From Bifidobacterium aemilianum (GTDB lineage: Bacteria; Actinomycetota; Actinomycetes; Actinomycetales; Bifidobacteriaceae): 64,000 nucleotides of DNA. The DNA is taken from the NCBI RefSeq assembly GCF_003315635.1, contig NZ_PDCG01000002.1:248001-312000 (forward strand), in the 5' to 3' direction. The notes under the pieces were generated by a model. That model had not been told where the DNA came from and searched no databases. It was given only the letters and a program-made list of their open reading frames with translations. The position numbers and the translations under genes were made by a program. This document shows positions 28,016 to 38,707 of the stretch, one piece after another (position 1 is the stretch's first letter; every line of letters starts with the position of its first letter).

Positions 28016-29215
28016 ATGCCTGATAAATCGCTGGAAGAGGCGCGCTTCGACCATGTGGCGGACACGGGTGACCTCATTTTCTCCGCTGCAGGATTGAAAT
28101 TCGCTGTAAGAGTGAATGACAGGCTTGAACGTGCCATCCTTGAGGCCAAGCAGATTCAGTCGGAACACCTGGAAAACCCCTATAGCAAGCCGGCCCCGGC
28201 CCTGCCCATCTCCCAGATTCAGGCCCTGATCCGCGCAGGAGCCGACCCCGCCCAGGTTGCGCAACGATATGAGCTCAGTGATGCCCTGGTTCGGCGTTTC
28301 TCAGCGCCAGTGGAGACGGAGAAACAGTATGCCATCGAGCAGTTCCTGAATGTGCCGACAGCCAAGGAGAGCCGGGTCCACAACACCTCCGAACTCATCG
28401 AACGCCACTTGGCCCTTGCCGGTATCGGAATGGAGTCTGTGACCTGGAAGGCGACGCGCCGGGGACTTGAACCCTGGAAGATCACCGCCGAGTTCGCCTC
28501 GGCCGGCCGCCAGGTCACAGCCGAATGGACCTGGAACATGCACGACAATGCGGTGGTCTGCCGCAATGCTTCGGCACAGAGCCTCTTCGGTGTCAGCAAG
28601 GCTGGCCACAAGGGTGCGGATGAGAGCATGACGAGCGACGGGAGCGGCACTACCGCATCCTCGGCCGCCAATTCAATAAGTCAGATACCAGGTGATTCCG
28701 TTCGCTCGGCCCGTATAGAACGGACGGTGTCCGCCTGGCAGCAGCAGGATGCCGGCAGTGCGCAGCAGCCGTCACAGGGAACCGGCAGAGCTCAGCACAG
28801 TAGGTCAGCGGACGAACAAGCCCAGCAGACCAATTTCCAGCCCGCCCTCCCGGATCCTTCGCCTGCCCAAGAGACCCATGGGGCTAATTCCGGCAGTCAA
28901 GGCAGTGAGCGTATAGATCTGTCGGCCCTGACACCCCACCTCCCCCACGGCTCGGCCCGACCCAGCCCTGTCAAGCCCAGCGACCAGGCCGAAGGCGGAA
29001 GCAAAACAGCCCCCACCCAGCAGCCGAAGCCGGATTCCAAACCTGCCGTGCTCTGGGAGGAGAGCCCCGACCAGGAGGCCGATAGGGATTCCCAGCGGCA
29101 AGACCAGGCCATAAGCGATACGGGCCAGGCAACAGGGACCAAGGGCAAGGCCTCCAAGCGCAAGTCCGGGCGCTCCGCCGTACCCAGTTGGGATGAGATC
29201 CTCTTCGGAGACTGA
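28016..29215 (+). CDS. sepH: Septation protein SepH
   Basis: 399 residues. The N-terminal ~200 residues match the actinobacterial SepH/DUF3071 domain: helix-turn-helix-like IRAGADPAQVAQRYELSDALVRRFSAPV and WKATRRGLEPWKITAEF. SepH is reported to bind FtsZ and stimulate its assembly in Streptomyces and mycobacteria. The C-terminal half is a low-complexity Gln/Ser/Pro-rich linker ending in a conserved R-S-A-V-PSWDEILFG motif, as in the family. The start at 28016 is preceded by AGGAAAG. It stands alone with a divergent DUF4193-dut-rel operon. Confidence 0.9.
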   Translation: MPDKSLEEARFDHVADTGDLIFSAAGLKFAVRVNDRLERAILEAKQIQSEHLENPYSKPAPALPISQIQALIRAGADPAQVAQRYELSDALVRRFSAPVETEKQYAIEQFLNVPTAKESRVHNTSELIERHLALAGIGMESVTWKATRRGLEPWKITAEFASAGRQVTAEWTWNMHDNAVVCRNASAQSLFGVSKAGHKGADESMTSDGSGTTASSAANSISQIPGDSVRSARIERTVSAWQQQDAGSAQQPSQGTGRAQHSRSADEQAQQTNFQPALPDPSPAQETHGANSGSQGSERIDLSALTPHLPHGSARPSPVKPSDQAEGGSKTAPTQQPKPDSKPAVLWEESPDQEADRDSQRQDQAISDTGQATGTKGKASKRKSGRSAVPSWDEILFGD

Positions 29216-29445
29216 GGTCAGTCGGCAAGCGGGGACATAGGCTTTAGGTCACGGACCACAGGGACCACAGGGATGAAAGTGACCAAGTCACTCATGTCTC
29301 TGGCTCGTCTCTAAGTCCTGCCTTCAGCCAGGCCTCCCTTCTTCGCAATGCCGCAACCGACACACGGTCTGGCGCGCAGGGGTTCAGAGCACCAGCCAGG
29401 TATGCGGCCAATGTTCGCACTCCCTGGTCCTGTGGCCAGTGCGCG

Positions 29446-30723
29446 CTATATGAGGTCAATCAGACAGGGAATATCCTGCTCAGCGGCCGTCAGTGATCCA
29501 TGGACGCTGGGCAGGCGGGTGGCCTGGGCGCTCTGGCTGCGTGAATCCACGATGGTGACCGCTTCAGCGGCGCAGACCAGCACATCGCCGATCATGGGGA
29601 TGATTCGCTCCTCAACCGGCCCATAGAGTCCCAGCTCCAGGGCTTCCTGCCGGGTCATGACCCTGGCCCTGGTACCCAGATGCTCCCTCCAGCGCCTGGC
29701 TATATCATCGGCCTCCACATCCGGTTGGGCGTAGAGCATGGTGAAGCGCGGCTCACCCCCAACCAGGGCGACGCCTCGGGCCAGATCCTCTTCCTCGGCA
29801 ATATCTATGCGCTGGTTTGGGTCCGTGGAGATCATGCCATGGTCGGCCGTGATCACTATCAGGCAGCCGGCCGGAGCGTTTCTGTGAAGGGTGGCCAGCT
29901 GGGAGTCGATGCTTTCCAGGGCTGCGATCCACTGGTCGGACTGCCAACCGTAGGCATGGCCGTTCTTGTCAGCGTCGCGGATGTATAGGTAGGTCAGACC
30001 AGGCACCCGTGCGGCTTGCGCGGCGTTCCTGGCACGCTGGCCCGGAGCCATCTCGCCGATGTAGTCGGAGCCACGCAGGGCAGCCTGGGTCAAGGGGGAA
30101 TCGGCGAATTTAGGTAGACCCGATGACGTGACCCGTACCTCCTGGCCAGCCAGGGACTCGAAGATGGTGGGCTGTTGCTGCAGATCCAGGGGTTTGAGAG
30201 CCGACCGGAACTGGATGAGTTGGGAGAGCTTGCCGGTCTTGGGATTGCGTTGGGTGTAGCCGGTCATGCCCGTAAGGCCTGGACAGGTGCCGGTGCCGAA
30301 GGTCCCCATGGCTGCCACCGTGGTGGTCGGCGCACAGCTGGCGATGGGGCGCTGGTTGACCTCCTGACTCATCAGCGAGCGCAGGTAGGGCGCATGGCCC
30401 AGGCGGGCCTTGAGGTTCCAATAGCCCAAGCCGTCCACCAACACCACGATGGCCGAGCTGGCACTGGGCAGGCCCAGGGCCTCCTGCAGGGCCTTGGGAT
30501 CCCGGTGCACTGCTGTGCCTACGGGGTGCCCCAGACTGGCCGTCAGGGCCGGCAGTAGGGAGGAAAGATGGAGGGCGCCACCACGGGGCCCTTCCAGCAG
30601 CTCCCCTCCCCCCGACTGGCCCGGCTGGGGTGAGGCCATGGGGTCCTGGTCGCCATAGGTGGCTGGTTCCCGCAGGCGCAGGAGTTCCTGGGTGCTCGGC
30701 AGATCGAGGTTCATGGCTTCCAT
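29446..30723 (-). CDS. Alkaline phosphatase superfamily phosphodiesterase
   Basis: 425 residues; a type I phosphodiesterase/nucleotide pyrophosphatase-like protein. It shows [11 protein letters not shown] for the metal site, [21 protein letters not shown] with the likely catalytic Thr/Ser, [14 protein letters not shown], and VITADHGMI, all superfamily hallmarks. No signal peptide is visible, so it is likely cytosolic; the substrate is unknown. Start at 30723 ([10 protein letters not shown]) or three codons downstream; the ribosome binding site is weak. It is divergent from parC with a ~90-base intergenic region. Confidence 0.85.
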   Translation of the reverse strand: MEAMNLDLPSTQELLRLREPATYGDQDPMASPQPGQSGGGELLEGPRGGALHLSSLLPALTASLGHPVGTAVHRDPKALQEALGLPSASSAIVVLVDGLGYWNLKARLGHAPYLRSLMSQEVNQRPIASCAPTTTVAAMGTFGTGTCPGLTGMTGYTQRNPKTGKLSQLIQFRSALKPLDLQQQPTIFESLAGQEVRVTSSGLPKFADSPLTQAALRGSDYIGEMAPGQRARNAAQAARVPGLTYLYIRDADKNGHAYGWQSDQWIAALESIDSQLATLHRNAPAGCLIVITADHGMISTDPNQRIDIAEEEDLARGVALVGGEPRFTMLYAQPDVEADDIARRWREHLGTRARVMTRQEALELGLYGPVEERIIPMIGDVLVCAAEAVTIVDSRSQSAQATRLPSVHGSLTAAEQDIPCLIDLI

Positions 30724-30813
30724 TCAAGCACCGCAGGGCGAACAATGTCGTTTGACCGCTCGGTCCGATACCATGGTTCGGTTGGTCGTTTCGTAAGGAG
30801 TCTGGTAACAAGC

Positions 30814-33474
30814 ATGGCAAGACGCGCACAGAAGGCTGGGCCTGGGTTCGACCCCCACACTGTCAAGGAGCATATCGTTGAGACCCCCCTCAAGGAGGAG
30901 ATGAGCAAATCCTTCCTGGAGTATGCCTATTCGGTTATCTATGCCCGAGCCCTGCCTGACGCCCGCGATGGCCTCAAGCCGGTCCAGCGGCGGATCATCT
31001 ACCAGATGGGCCAGATGAACCTGACACCGGACAGGCCCTACATGAAGTCCGCCCGTGCGGTGGGTGAGGTCATGGGCAAGCTCCACCCCCATGGGGACTC
31101 GTCCATTTATGAGGCCATGGTCCGATTGGCCCAGCCCTTCGCCATGCGCCTGCCCCTGGTGGATGGCCACGGCAACTTCGGCTCCCTTGACGACGGGCCT
31201 GCGGCCTCCCGGTACACTGAGGCCCGCCTGGCCCCGGCCGCCCTGGGCATGAATGCCGACATCGACGAGGATACGGTCGACTTCACACCCAACTATGACA
31301 ACAAGCTCCAGGAGCCGACGGTCCTTCCCGCGGCCATTCCCAACCTGCTGGTCAACGGGGCATCGGGCATCGCCGTGGGTATGGCCACCAACATGGCCAC
31401 CCATAATCTGGGCGAGGTGGTGGCCGCGGCCAAATACCTGATGCGCCACCCAGATGCCAGCCTTGACGACCTGATGCGCTTTGTACCTGGCCCTGATTGG
31501 CCCACCGGCGGCATTATCATCGGCCGCGACGGCATACGTGATGCCTATGAAACGGGCCGGGGAACCCTAACCACCCGTTCAGCCACCCACATCGAGAATG
31601 TGACCGCCCGCAAGAAGGCCATCGTGGTGACCGAGCTGCCCTTCATGGTGGGACCGGAACGTGTCCTGGAACGTATTTCCGAGGGGGTCAAGAACCATAA
31701 GCTGGAGGGCATCTCCGGGGCCATCGACCTGACTGACCGCCATAACGGCACCCGCCTGGTCATCGAGATCAAGACCGGCTTCGACCCCAACGCCGTCTTG
31801 GCCCAGCTCTTCAAGACCACACCCCTGGAAGACAACTTCACCATGAACAACGTGGCCCTGGTCGGCGGCAGGCCTCACACCATGGGTCTCAAGGAGATGC
31901 TGCGGGTCTGGGTGGAACACCGCCGGGTCGTCGTCCAGCGCCGCAGCGAGTACCGCAGGAAGAAGGCCCTGGAACGCCTGCACCTGGTGGAGGGCCTGCT
32001 CCTGGCCATTGTGGACATCGACGAGGTCATTCAGGTCATCAGGACCTCGGATGACGCCGAGGCCGCCAAGCAGCGGCTCATAGCGGTCTTCGATCTGGAC
32101 GAGGTCCAGGCCCAGTACATCCTGGACCTCCGCCTGCGTCGGCTGACCAAGATGAGCCGGATCGAGCTGGAGAGCGAACGGGACGAGCTCAAGCGCAAGA
32201 TCGAGGAGCTGTCAGCCATCCTGGCCTCAGCGCAGGAGTTGGACAAGGTCATTGTCCAGGAGATGGATCAGGCCGTGAAGGCCTGGGGTGACCCCCGCCG
32301 CACCCTGCTCTTAGACAAGGATGCCGACGGCAACCTCCTTCCGGTGCGGATCTCTGGCGACGAGGAGGCCAGCAAGGCCGCCGAGGCCGCCATCCATGTG
32401 GCTAAGACGGTCTCCTCGGCCTCGGCCGAACTCAAAGCGGCTGCAGCGGCCCGCAAGGCAGGTCAGGAGGACGCTGCAAAGGCCGCCCTCCAGCTTGATG
32501 ACGAACCCTGCGCCGTCATGATGAGCGCATCGGGCCTCATAGCCCGTACCGGGGCCTGCGCCTTGGATGTCTGGCAGTCACGGTCATCTTCGGACATTCG
32601 CCTGGCCGACGACCAGATCGTCACCATCTTCAGGACCAGCACCCTGGCCAGCTATGGCCTGGTGACTTCAGCCGGGCGACTAGTCCTGGCCCATGTGGCC
32701 GACCTGCCCAGTCTGCCGGATGCCGAGGTGCTCAGCCTGACCGGAGGCGTCCAGGCCCAGGAACTCCTGACCCAGACGGAGGACACCGATCCCGTGGCCG
32801 GGGAACGGGTCGTGACCGCCATAGCCCTGACGGACCAGGAAGCCCCACTGGCCATCGCCACCCGCTCCGGCATGGTCAAACGTTGGAACCGTGAGGCCCC
32901 GTCGACCATGGATTCATGGCCCATCATCGAGTTCAAGGACCCCCAGGACCAGGTGGTATTCGCCGCACCCGCCCAGGATGAGGACCGTCTAGTCCTCATC
33001 TCCACCGACTCCTCGCTTCTGACCTTCGATGCCAAGCTGGTCCGCCCCCAAGGCAGGACGGCCGCCGGCATGGCCGGCATCAGACTAGCTGACGGAAGTC
33101 GCCTCCTGGCCTTCAACGTGGTGCCGGCCGGCAAGGTGAGCTGGACCTACGAGGAGGGTGACAACGGCCTTTCCTCGACATCCGGTGCGGTGGTCCTGAC
33201 CGTGGCCGGCGATGCTGAGGCCCTGCCTGGCACCGAAAACGGGGCGGCCAAGGTGACGCCTCTGGAGATGTACCCGACCAAGGGCAGGGGCACCGGCGGT
33301 GTCCGCTCCCAGCGCCTGCTCAAGGGGCAGACCGCCCTGCTTCTGGCCTGCGTGGGATCCTACCCCCTGCATGCCTCGACTGAAGGCGGCAACCCCGTCG
33401 AACTGCCCAAGCCCGACATGCGCAGGGATGCATCAGGCCTTGAACTGGACGCCCCCATTGCCTATGCCGCCTAG
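30814..33474 (+). CDS. parC: DNA topoisomerase IV subunit A (ParC)
   Basis: 886 residues, type IIA topoisomerase A subunit. The quinolone-resistance region reads [19 protein letters not shown] and the catalytic tyrosine is in [17 protein letters not shown]. The tower and coiled-coil region and a beta-pinwheel C-terminal domain follow. I call ParC, not GyrA, because a matching ParE-like B subunit lies in the same window and gyrA/gyrB usually sit near dnaA; this is context evidence. The ATG at 30814 gives [20 protein letters not shown], the usual N-terminus; the frame is open further upstream. It decatenates and relaxes DNA after replication. Confidence 0.9.
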   Translation: MARRAQKAGPGFDPHTVKEHIVETPLKEEMSKSFLEYAYSVIYARALPDARDGLKPVQRRIIYQMGQMNLTPDRPYMKSARAVGEVMGKLHPHGDSSIYEAMVRLAQPFAMRLPLVDGHGNFGSLDDGPAASRYTEARLAPAALGMNADIDEDTVDFTPNYDNKLQEPTVLPAAIPNLLVNGASGIAVGMATNMATHNLGEVVAAAKYLMRHPDASLDDLMRFVPGPDWPTGGIIIGRDGIRDAYETGRGTLTTRSATHIENVTARKKAIVVTELPFMVGPERVLERISEGVKNHKLEGISGAIDLTDRHNGTRLVIEIKTGFDPNAVLAQLFKTTPLEDNFTMNNVALVGGRPHTMGLKEMLRVWVEHRRVVVQRRSEYRRKKALERLHLVEGLLLAIVDIDEVIQVIRTSDDAEAAKQRLIAVFDLDEVQAQYILDLRLRRLTKMSRIELESERDELKRKIEELSAILASAQELDKVIVQEMDQAVKAWGDPRRTLLLDKDADGNLLPVRISGDEEASKAAEAAIHVAKTVSSASAELKAAAAARKAGQEDAAKAALQLDDEPCAVMMSASGLIARTGACALDVWQSRSSSDIRLADDQIVTIFRTSTLASYGLVTSAGRLVLAHVADLPSLPDAEVLSLTGGVQAQELLTQTEDTDPVAGERVVTAIALTDQEAPLAIATRSGMVKRWNREAPSTMDSWPIIEFKDPQDQVVFAAPAQDEDRLVLISTDSSLLTFDAKLVRPQGRTAAGMAGIRLADGSRLLAFNVVPAGKVSWTYEEGDNGLSSTSGAVVLTVAGDAEALPGTENGAAKVTPLEMYPTKGRGTGGVRSQRLLKGQTALLLACVGSYPLHASTEGGNPVELPKPDMRRDASGLELDAPIAYAA

Positions 33475-33572
33475 GAGAAAGCACAGGGAATCAGCTAGCA
33501 GGGAGCTTCTGCTTGCTCCGAAGGATGGCTGGCTGGATAGATAGACTGATGGAAAGAAGATAAGCGGTAGGG

Positions 33573-33594
33573 GGTCAGCCCCATAGGGCTGACC
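33573..33594 (+). terminator. Stem-loop after parC
   Basis: GGTCAGCCC pairs with GGGCTGACC around a four-base loop, about 100 bases past parC. No T-run follows. Confidence 0.5.
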
Positions 33595-33649
33595 ACGAAC
33601 CCGCCGGCAACCAGCATCCGCCAGCAGTTGGCATATTTGGATAGGGGCT

Positions 33650-36600
33650 ACCCGTTGATGTCAAGGATGGTGGAACTTGACCTGTTCATGCTTCTTAGGG
33701 CTGTGACCTGGTTGATATGGCCGCACACAGATGGTCCTCCTGTCTTTGGAAGACATGGAGGTGGTGTCCCTTGGGGCTGTAATATGAGCACCGGAATGCC
33801 GTGAGACAACACCAAGGGTGAGCAGGATCGTCTGAACGGTTTAGGCAGGTCCCTGCCGCTATCGCCGGCATCGTCCACAGGCAGGAGCGGAGGCCAGTCG
33901 AAGACAGGCCATTGAGGTTGGCCGGATCCACGAGGTCCACCAGTAGGGACTCGGCAGCCTGGCCGACTTCCAGCTGTGAAGCCCGGTCTCGCAGCCTGTC
34001 GGCCGCTTCCTTGCCGGTGAACTGGGCTGCCGACAGTCAGTCGACAAAGAGCCCACGAATAATGGTCCCCATTCCGTCCATGGCCTTGAGCAGAGGGGAG
34101 AAGCCGCTGAAGCCTCCGGCAAGACCCTCCTTGTCAACTAGGTCGGATGCCGACAGGCCATACCGGTCCAGAAGGCCCTCCAGCTGGGCCAGGTCCTGGT
34201 GCGCCCGACCTACCGCTGCATCCGCCGACTTCACCAAGAACCACCAGCCACTCAAGTTGTCGGGCAATGGGTGCCTCTGGACCCAGTGCAGCCACATACG
34301 GACCGGACAGGAAGGCTGGGAGGTCCTACCCTGGCCCTGAAGATGAGGTCGCGGACAGGTGCGAAGAAGCTGTCGCTGACCTTCACCTGCCATACCGAGA
34401 ACCAGAGGAACCGGGCCAGGCTGTCATGGGTAGGCGGGGATTGGCGAAACCCACCGGTCTGCGGGTCGACCAAAGTCTGGCGAAAGCCCCTGGCAGCCAG
34501 CAATCTCACAAGCCGGTCGGCCTGGTACGCGCGCGCAGATTGCAGGAGCTCCAGCAGTGCCTCCTCCAGGGTGTCGCTTCCTGCAGATGGGTCTGACTCC
34601 GGCCCGCAGGTCTGGGGTGGATGTGCCTCGGCGGCTGCTTCACATCCTATCGTCTTGTACCCACCTGTTCCGTTTGAGGTGATGTCCTCTTGATCGCCTC
34701 TTGGCACCAGGAGCTGGTCCAGGATCCATGTCTGGTAGCCACGAAGCCTGGCAGGCAACACGGCGAACTCCTAGAGGGCAGCCGGCAGGAGCAGGCCCAC
34801 CAAGACCGCCAGCAGGTCCAACAGGTCATCCGGAGTCGCCTTACCTGAGATGGGCTCTCCCCCATACCCCGACTGTCAATCCCCCTGTCCGTCCACAAAG
34901 GACTGGAAGACCAGGGCTTCGACCGGTTTAAGCCCGGGCCTTGGCCAGCAGGGCATCCAGCTCATGGCGGCCGAGGCCGCAACCAGACCCAGGTCCTGGA
35001 CCAGCTGGTCGGCGGTCAAGGGACCGTGGGTCTTCGCATAGCGGACCACCCGCCCAGGCTGGTCACTGGGGTTCAGAATGTTCGCGAAGATCCGTTCGAC
35101 CAGCTCCTGCTTGACCTGCCCGACCACGTCCAGGTCAAGGGATACAGCTGATCTGGCCGCTGCCCAGAAGCCCTTCGAACACCTGAAGGTCAAGACCCAG
35201 CAGACGGGCCTGGCGCTCAGCTTGGAAGCTGTCCCCTGGTATATAACCGCACCCAGGATGCCAAAGAGAAGATGATCAGCCAAGGCAGAGGGGGGTTTGG
35301 GTGGACACCTGGATCAGGCTTACCTTGCCTGTCTGGAGGTCGGCCATGAGCCTGTGGAAACTGGGCATGCCGTAGACATCCTGCAGACATTTCCTCACCG
35401 ACTCCAGAAACAATGGGAAGCCCAGCCGTGTCCTTGCTGCGGCCAGCGGCTGTAAGGACCATAGACGCTGCTGCCGGGGGAATCCTGCTTCCAGGCCGGT
35501 CTGCGGCAGGAAGAGGGACCGGTCCACACACTCCCGGAATCTGGCGGCGAAGAGGACCGAATGGCCCAGCTCCCCCTTCGCTAGCTTCACGCCCTGCCTG
35601 GATTGAATCTGAGGAGTTCCCATAGGTCGGGTAGGCTCTGCCCCTGCGGCAGGCGGATGACGATGCCCTGGTCCGCGGCGTAGACCTGGCGAATCCTTCC
35701 AAGCCAGGGGCAGCCAGAAGGCGAAGAAGTCCTCGAATCATAGGTTCCGGTCATCATGCCCATAACCAAGTCAAAGATGCCCCGGTCCAATGCTGCAAAG
35801 GGGACCTCGCCCCGGACCAGGCAGAACCAGTCATCGGGGTCCAGGTCGTCCATGGGGCGGCAGAGACAGTCTGCTGGGCCAGGATATCCAAGGGGTTGGA
35901 AATCACCCGGTGCGGTTCTATCTTGCCCGGCCTCCATAGCCTCGATAGTCGCTCCCCAGCCCTATGAGCTCCTGGCGGATCGGTGGGTAGAGGATGTCGT
36001 GGGAGCGGCCGCCGACATGGTATTCTGCCCGGCCCACCCGTTGCAGGCAGGAGGATACCGACAGCGGTGAGGCCACCTGGATCACCAGGTCAACCACCCC
36101 ATGTCTATGCCCAATTCCAGGCTGCTGACGACAACCACGCAGCGCGGGTGCCAGGCCTTGAGGGATTCCTCCATGCTCATGCGACGCTCCATGGACACCG
36201 ACCAATGGTGGGCCATAACGATGGTCCCACCCACGGGCAGCCGATGGACCATGTTGATGGAGGACCCCACCACCGAGTCATAAAGCCGCCTGCCACCCCC
36301 CATACTGGCCCTCTTCGGCCTCTCCACTGGTCTGATCCGACGAGGCCTCCTGCTGCATCATCTTCCCATAGAGGTCATTGAGGGTGGCGGTCAGCTTTTC
36401 CGACAGCACTCTGGCATCGACAAAGACCAGGGTGGTCCAGTTGCTGAGGATCTCCTCCACCAGGCGTGTTCGCAGACCGGCCATATCAACTTGGAGGGCC
36501 AGTCACCGGTCCCATTATCCATGGGTCCAAATGCTTTCGGCTTCCCGCCGACGCCAGGCTGAGGTAAGCCGCCGGGACGGCAATTCCAACTCTGCCAGTC

Positions 36601-37372
36601 ATATGACGGCGTGCGCTTCGAATCGACCAGCTTGAGGTCCATCTGTGGATGAGTGCCCGGGTCCGCAATGGCCACCGGCCTGTCGCCGCCCAGGAACCTG
36701 GCCATCTCCTCGGCCGGCCTGACGGTGGCCGACAGGCCGATTCGTTGGATGAGGCGGCCGACCAGCCGATCCGGTCGCCCCAGACTCAGGATCAAATGGG
36801 CACCGCGTTTGCCGTCGGCGAGCGTATGGATCTCATCGACGATGACGGTCTGCATCTGGTCGAGGTGCTGCGGGCCTTGGAGGTGAGCAGCAGGTAAAGG
36901 GACACTGGGGGTGGTGACCAAAAAGTCGTGCGGATGCAGGCCGGCCTCCAGGCAGGTGTGGCGGATGCCCACCAGGAGAGCCCGGAGATTCTTGGCGATA
37001 TCTACGCCCAGGGCCTTAAAGGTGAGAGGTAGAGGACCTTGGCACCCCGCTTCCCTTGCCTCGGACTGGGTTCTTGTGCTGTCGCTCTGGGTCCCGAAGT
37101 CCTGCCCGTCGCCTTCTGCCAGCGTGCCCACCACTCTGGCATCTGCTGGCTCAGCCGTCTTTCCCTGCCCCCTTGGGCCGGTCCGACGAGGCCTGACTGA
37201 GTCATCTATGACCGACAGGAAGACCGTCAAGGTCTTGCCGGAGCCCATGTACCAGGACCAGCACATGCCCACCCTGACCGACACAACCGGCCAGGCCGCC
37301 TCCTATACCTCAGTAGGTCCAGGGAAGGCATGGAGAAACCAGTCTCGCCATCGGTGCCGAAAAACCACCCAT
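33650..37372 (-). pseudogene. lhr: ATP-dependent helicase Lhr, heavily decayed
   Basis: Pieces of a large Lhr helicase run in order on the minus strand but in changing frames. Near 37340 the DWFLHAFPGPTEV stretch has an in-frame TAG. Walker A follows as MGSGKTLTVFLSVID, then VIVDEIHTLADGKRGAHL, QRIGLSATVRPAEEMARFLG, CVVVVSSLELGIDMG, the DDWFCLVRGEVPFA block, VRYAKTHGPLTADQL, and the C-terminal GGFSGFSPLLKAMDGMG and AAQFTGKEAADRLRDR. Many frameshifts and several stops exclude function. About 3.7 kb remains of the ~4.5 kb expected. Lhr proteins act in DNA repair; a perfect SOS-box-like palindrome lies at the old 5' end (37375-37394). Remnant boundaries are approximate. Confidence 0.92.
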
Positions 37373-37374
37373 AG

Positions 37375-37394
37375 AATCGAACATATGTTCGATT
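37375..37394. promoter_or_regulatory. LexA/SOS-box-like palindrome
   Basis: AATCGAACATATGTTCGATT is a perfect 20-base palindrome containing CGAAC-N4-GTTCG, the Gram-positive/actinobacterial SOS box consensus. It overlaps the sortase stop codon and lies at the 5' end of the dead lhr gene, so it was most likely lhr's operator. The consensus match is seen directly; LexA binding is inferred. Confidence 0.75.
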
Positions 37395-38490
37395 ATGGCA
37401 GGAAGCGACGACGGGCCACCACCAAGATGTGGGACCGGCGACCATGGATCAGACCACTCGTGTGAAGGGGCAGTATCAGTGCTTCCTGTCCGATTCCCGC
37501 CAACAGCAAGCCCACCGTCAGAAGAAGGAAGCCTACCTTGGCCCCCTTGAGGACAGCATCTCCAGGCGCTTCGCTCGGTTCCGGTATGGGATGAGGAATC
37601 GGTTGCCGGGTCCCCGTTATGATCATGCGATGTGTGTTGACACCATAAGGCGTACAGGTCATCAGGGTGACCATGTCCTTGCCCGGCACCACTGCGTACA
37701 GATGTGTGTCCTCGGGGTCAATGACATGAATCCCAATGATCCTATACCCCATGGTGTGGTCCAGGGTGTTCACGTAGAAGATATCGCCCTCTTGGAGCTC
37801 ATCCAAGCGGGTAAACAGCAAGGCACCGGCAAGTCCACGATGACCGGACAGCACACTGTTGGTGGAGGAACCACCAATCGGCAGGCTGGTACCATATAGG
37901 TGCCCAGCCCCCGAAGCCAGAGCCTGGTCCGAGGTGCCATGGTAGATGGGCATCTTCACGGAAATCTTTGGCACAGAGATGGAACCCATGACACCATCTC
38001 CGATATTCAACAGACGCTGATATCGCTTGTCGCGCTGAGAAAGGGTAGGCGACCCGTCCCCCGGCGAGAAGGGATCCGATGCCTCCCCCAGGGTCTCCTG
38101 GCCGGATGCCGCAATATCACGGTTGTAACGACGCGCTGCCTCAAGTTGCCTGGATATCCGAGCACTGGGCCAAGCGCTCACCGCCTCGGCTGTGGCCTGG
38201 GCACGGGCGGACTGTTGCCGATAACTGACATACTGGACCACCGGCATCCAGAGAAGGCAGGCCAAGGCCAGGAAGAGGCACAGCACAATGCCCCATTGAA
38301 GGATCTCATCCCTGACAAGCCTACGCGAGCGTGGTGTGCCCAGCTCGACACCGATAAAAATCTCGGAGAAGGCAGCAGCACCCAAATCATCCAGCGCACA
38401 TACAACCCGTCCGGCATCAGTAAGGGACAATCGACTCTGATCGGCATCGCCCGAGAACCGTTCGGCTTGCCTGACCAATCGCTCTTCCAT
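37393..38490 (-). CDS. srtC: Class C sortase (pilus polymerase)
   Basis: 365 residues. The catalytic His is in LSGHRGLAGA, the catalytic Cys in VTLMTCTPYGVNTHRM, and the class C lid motif DPF occurs at EASDPFSPGD. A transmembrane helix (LCLFLALACLLWMPVVQYV) lies before the catalytic domain and a second one near the C-terminus. About 75 residues of a charged, probably cytosolic extension precede the first helix, longer than usual. I start at the ATG at 38488-38490, six bases after AGGAG. It joins backbone pilins by isopeptide bonds. Last gene of the adhesin-pilin-sortase locus. Confidence 0.95.
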   Translation of the reverse strand: MEERLVRQAERFSGDADQSRLSLTDAGRVVCALDDLGAAAFSEIFIGVELGTPRSRRLVRDEILQWGIVLCLFLALACLLWMPVVQYVSYRQQSARAQATAEAVSAWPSARISRQLEAARRYNRDIAASGQETLGEASDPFSPGDGSPTLSQRDKRYQRLLNIGDGVMGSISVPKISVKMPIYHGTSDQALASGAGHLYGTSLPIGGSSTNSVLSGHRGLAGALLFTRLDELQEGDIFYVNTLDHTMGYRIIGIHVIDPEDTHLYAVVPGKDMVTLMTCTPYGVNTHRMIITGTRQPIPHPIPEPSEAPGDAVLKGAKVGFLLLTVGLLLAGIGQEALILPLHTSGLIHGRRSHILVVARRRFLP

Positions 38491-38577
38491 AGTCATCTCC
38501 TGATAGCCGGGGTGAGGGACCCATTGGCCACTACCCCGACTAATTCGTCCGGCCTCTTACATAACAAGGGCCGGCCA

Positions 38578-38598
38578 CCGTGGAGGGGGTATCCACGG
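38578..38598. terminator. Hairpin between pilin and sortase genes
   Basis: CCGTGGA and TCCACGG pair around seven bases in the 217-base gap between the pilin stop and sortase start. Such a hairpin could lower sortase expression relative to pilin. No T-run. Confidence 0.35.
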
Positions 38599-38707
38599 AA
38601 GTCGGCCCAAGGATGGATTACATGACCTGGGGGCCCCTGACCGCAACCAGCTCAGCGATCATTCGCTGGAGGAGAGCACGGCAGGAATCTCCACATCATG
38701 GCTTGTG

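Noticed and set aside
34199..34693. Plus-strand open frames within the lhr remnant
   Set aside because: No motif, and the minus strand carries ordered Lhr segments through the same DNA.
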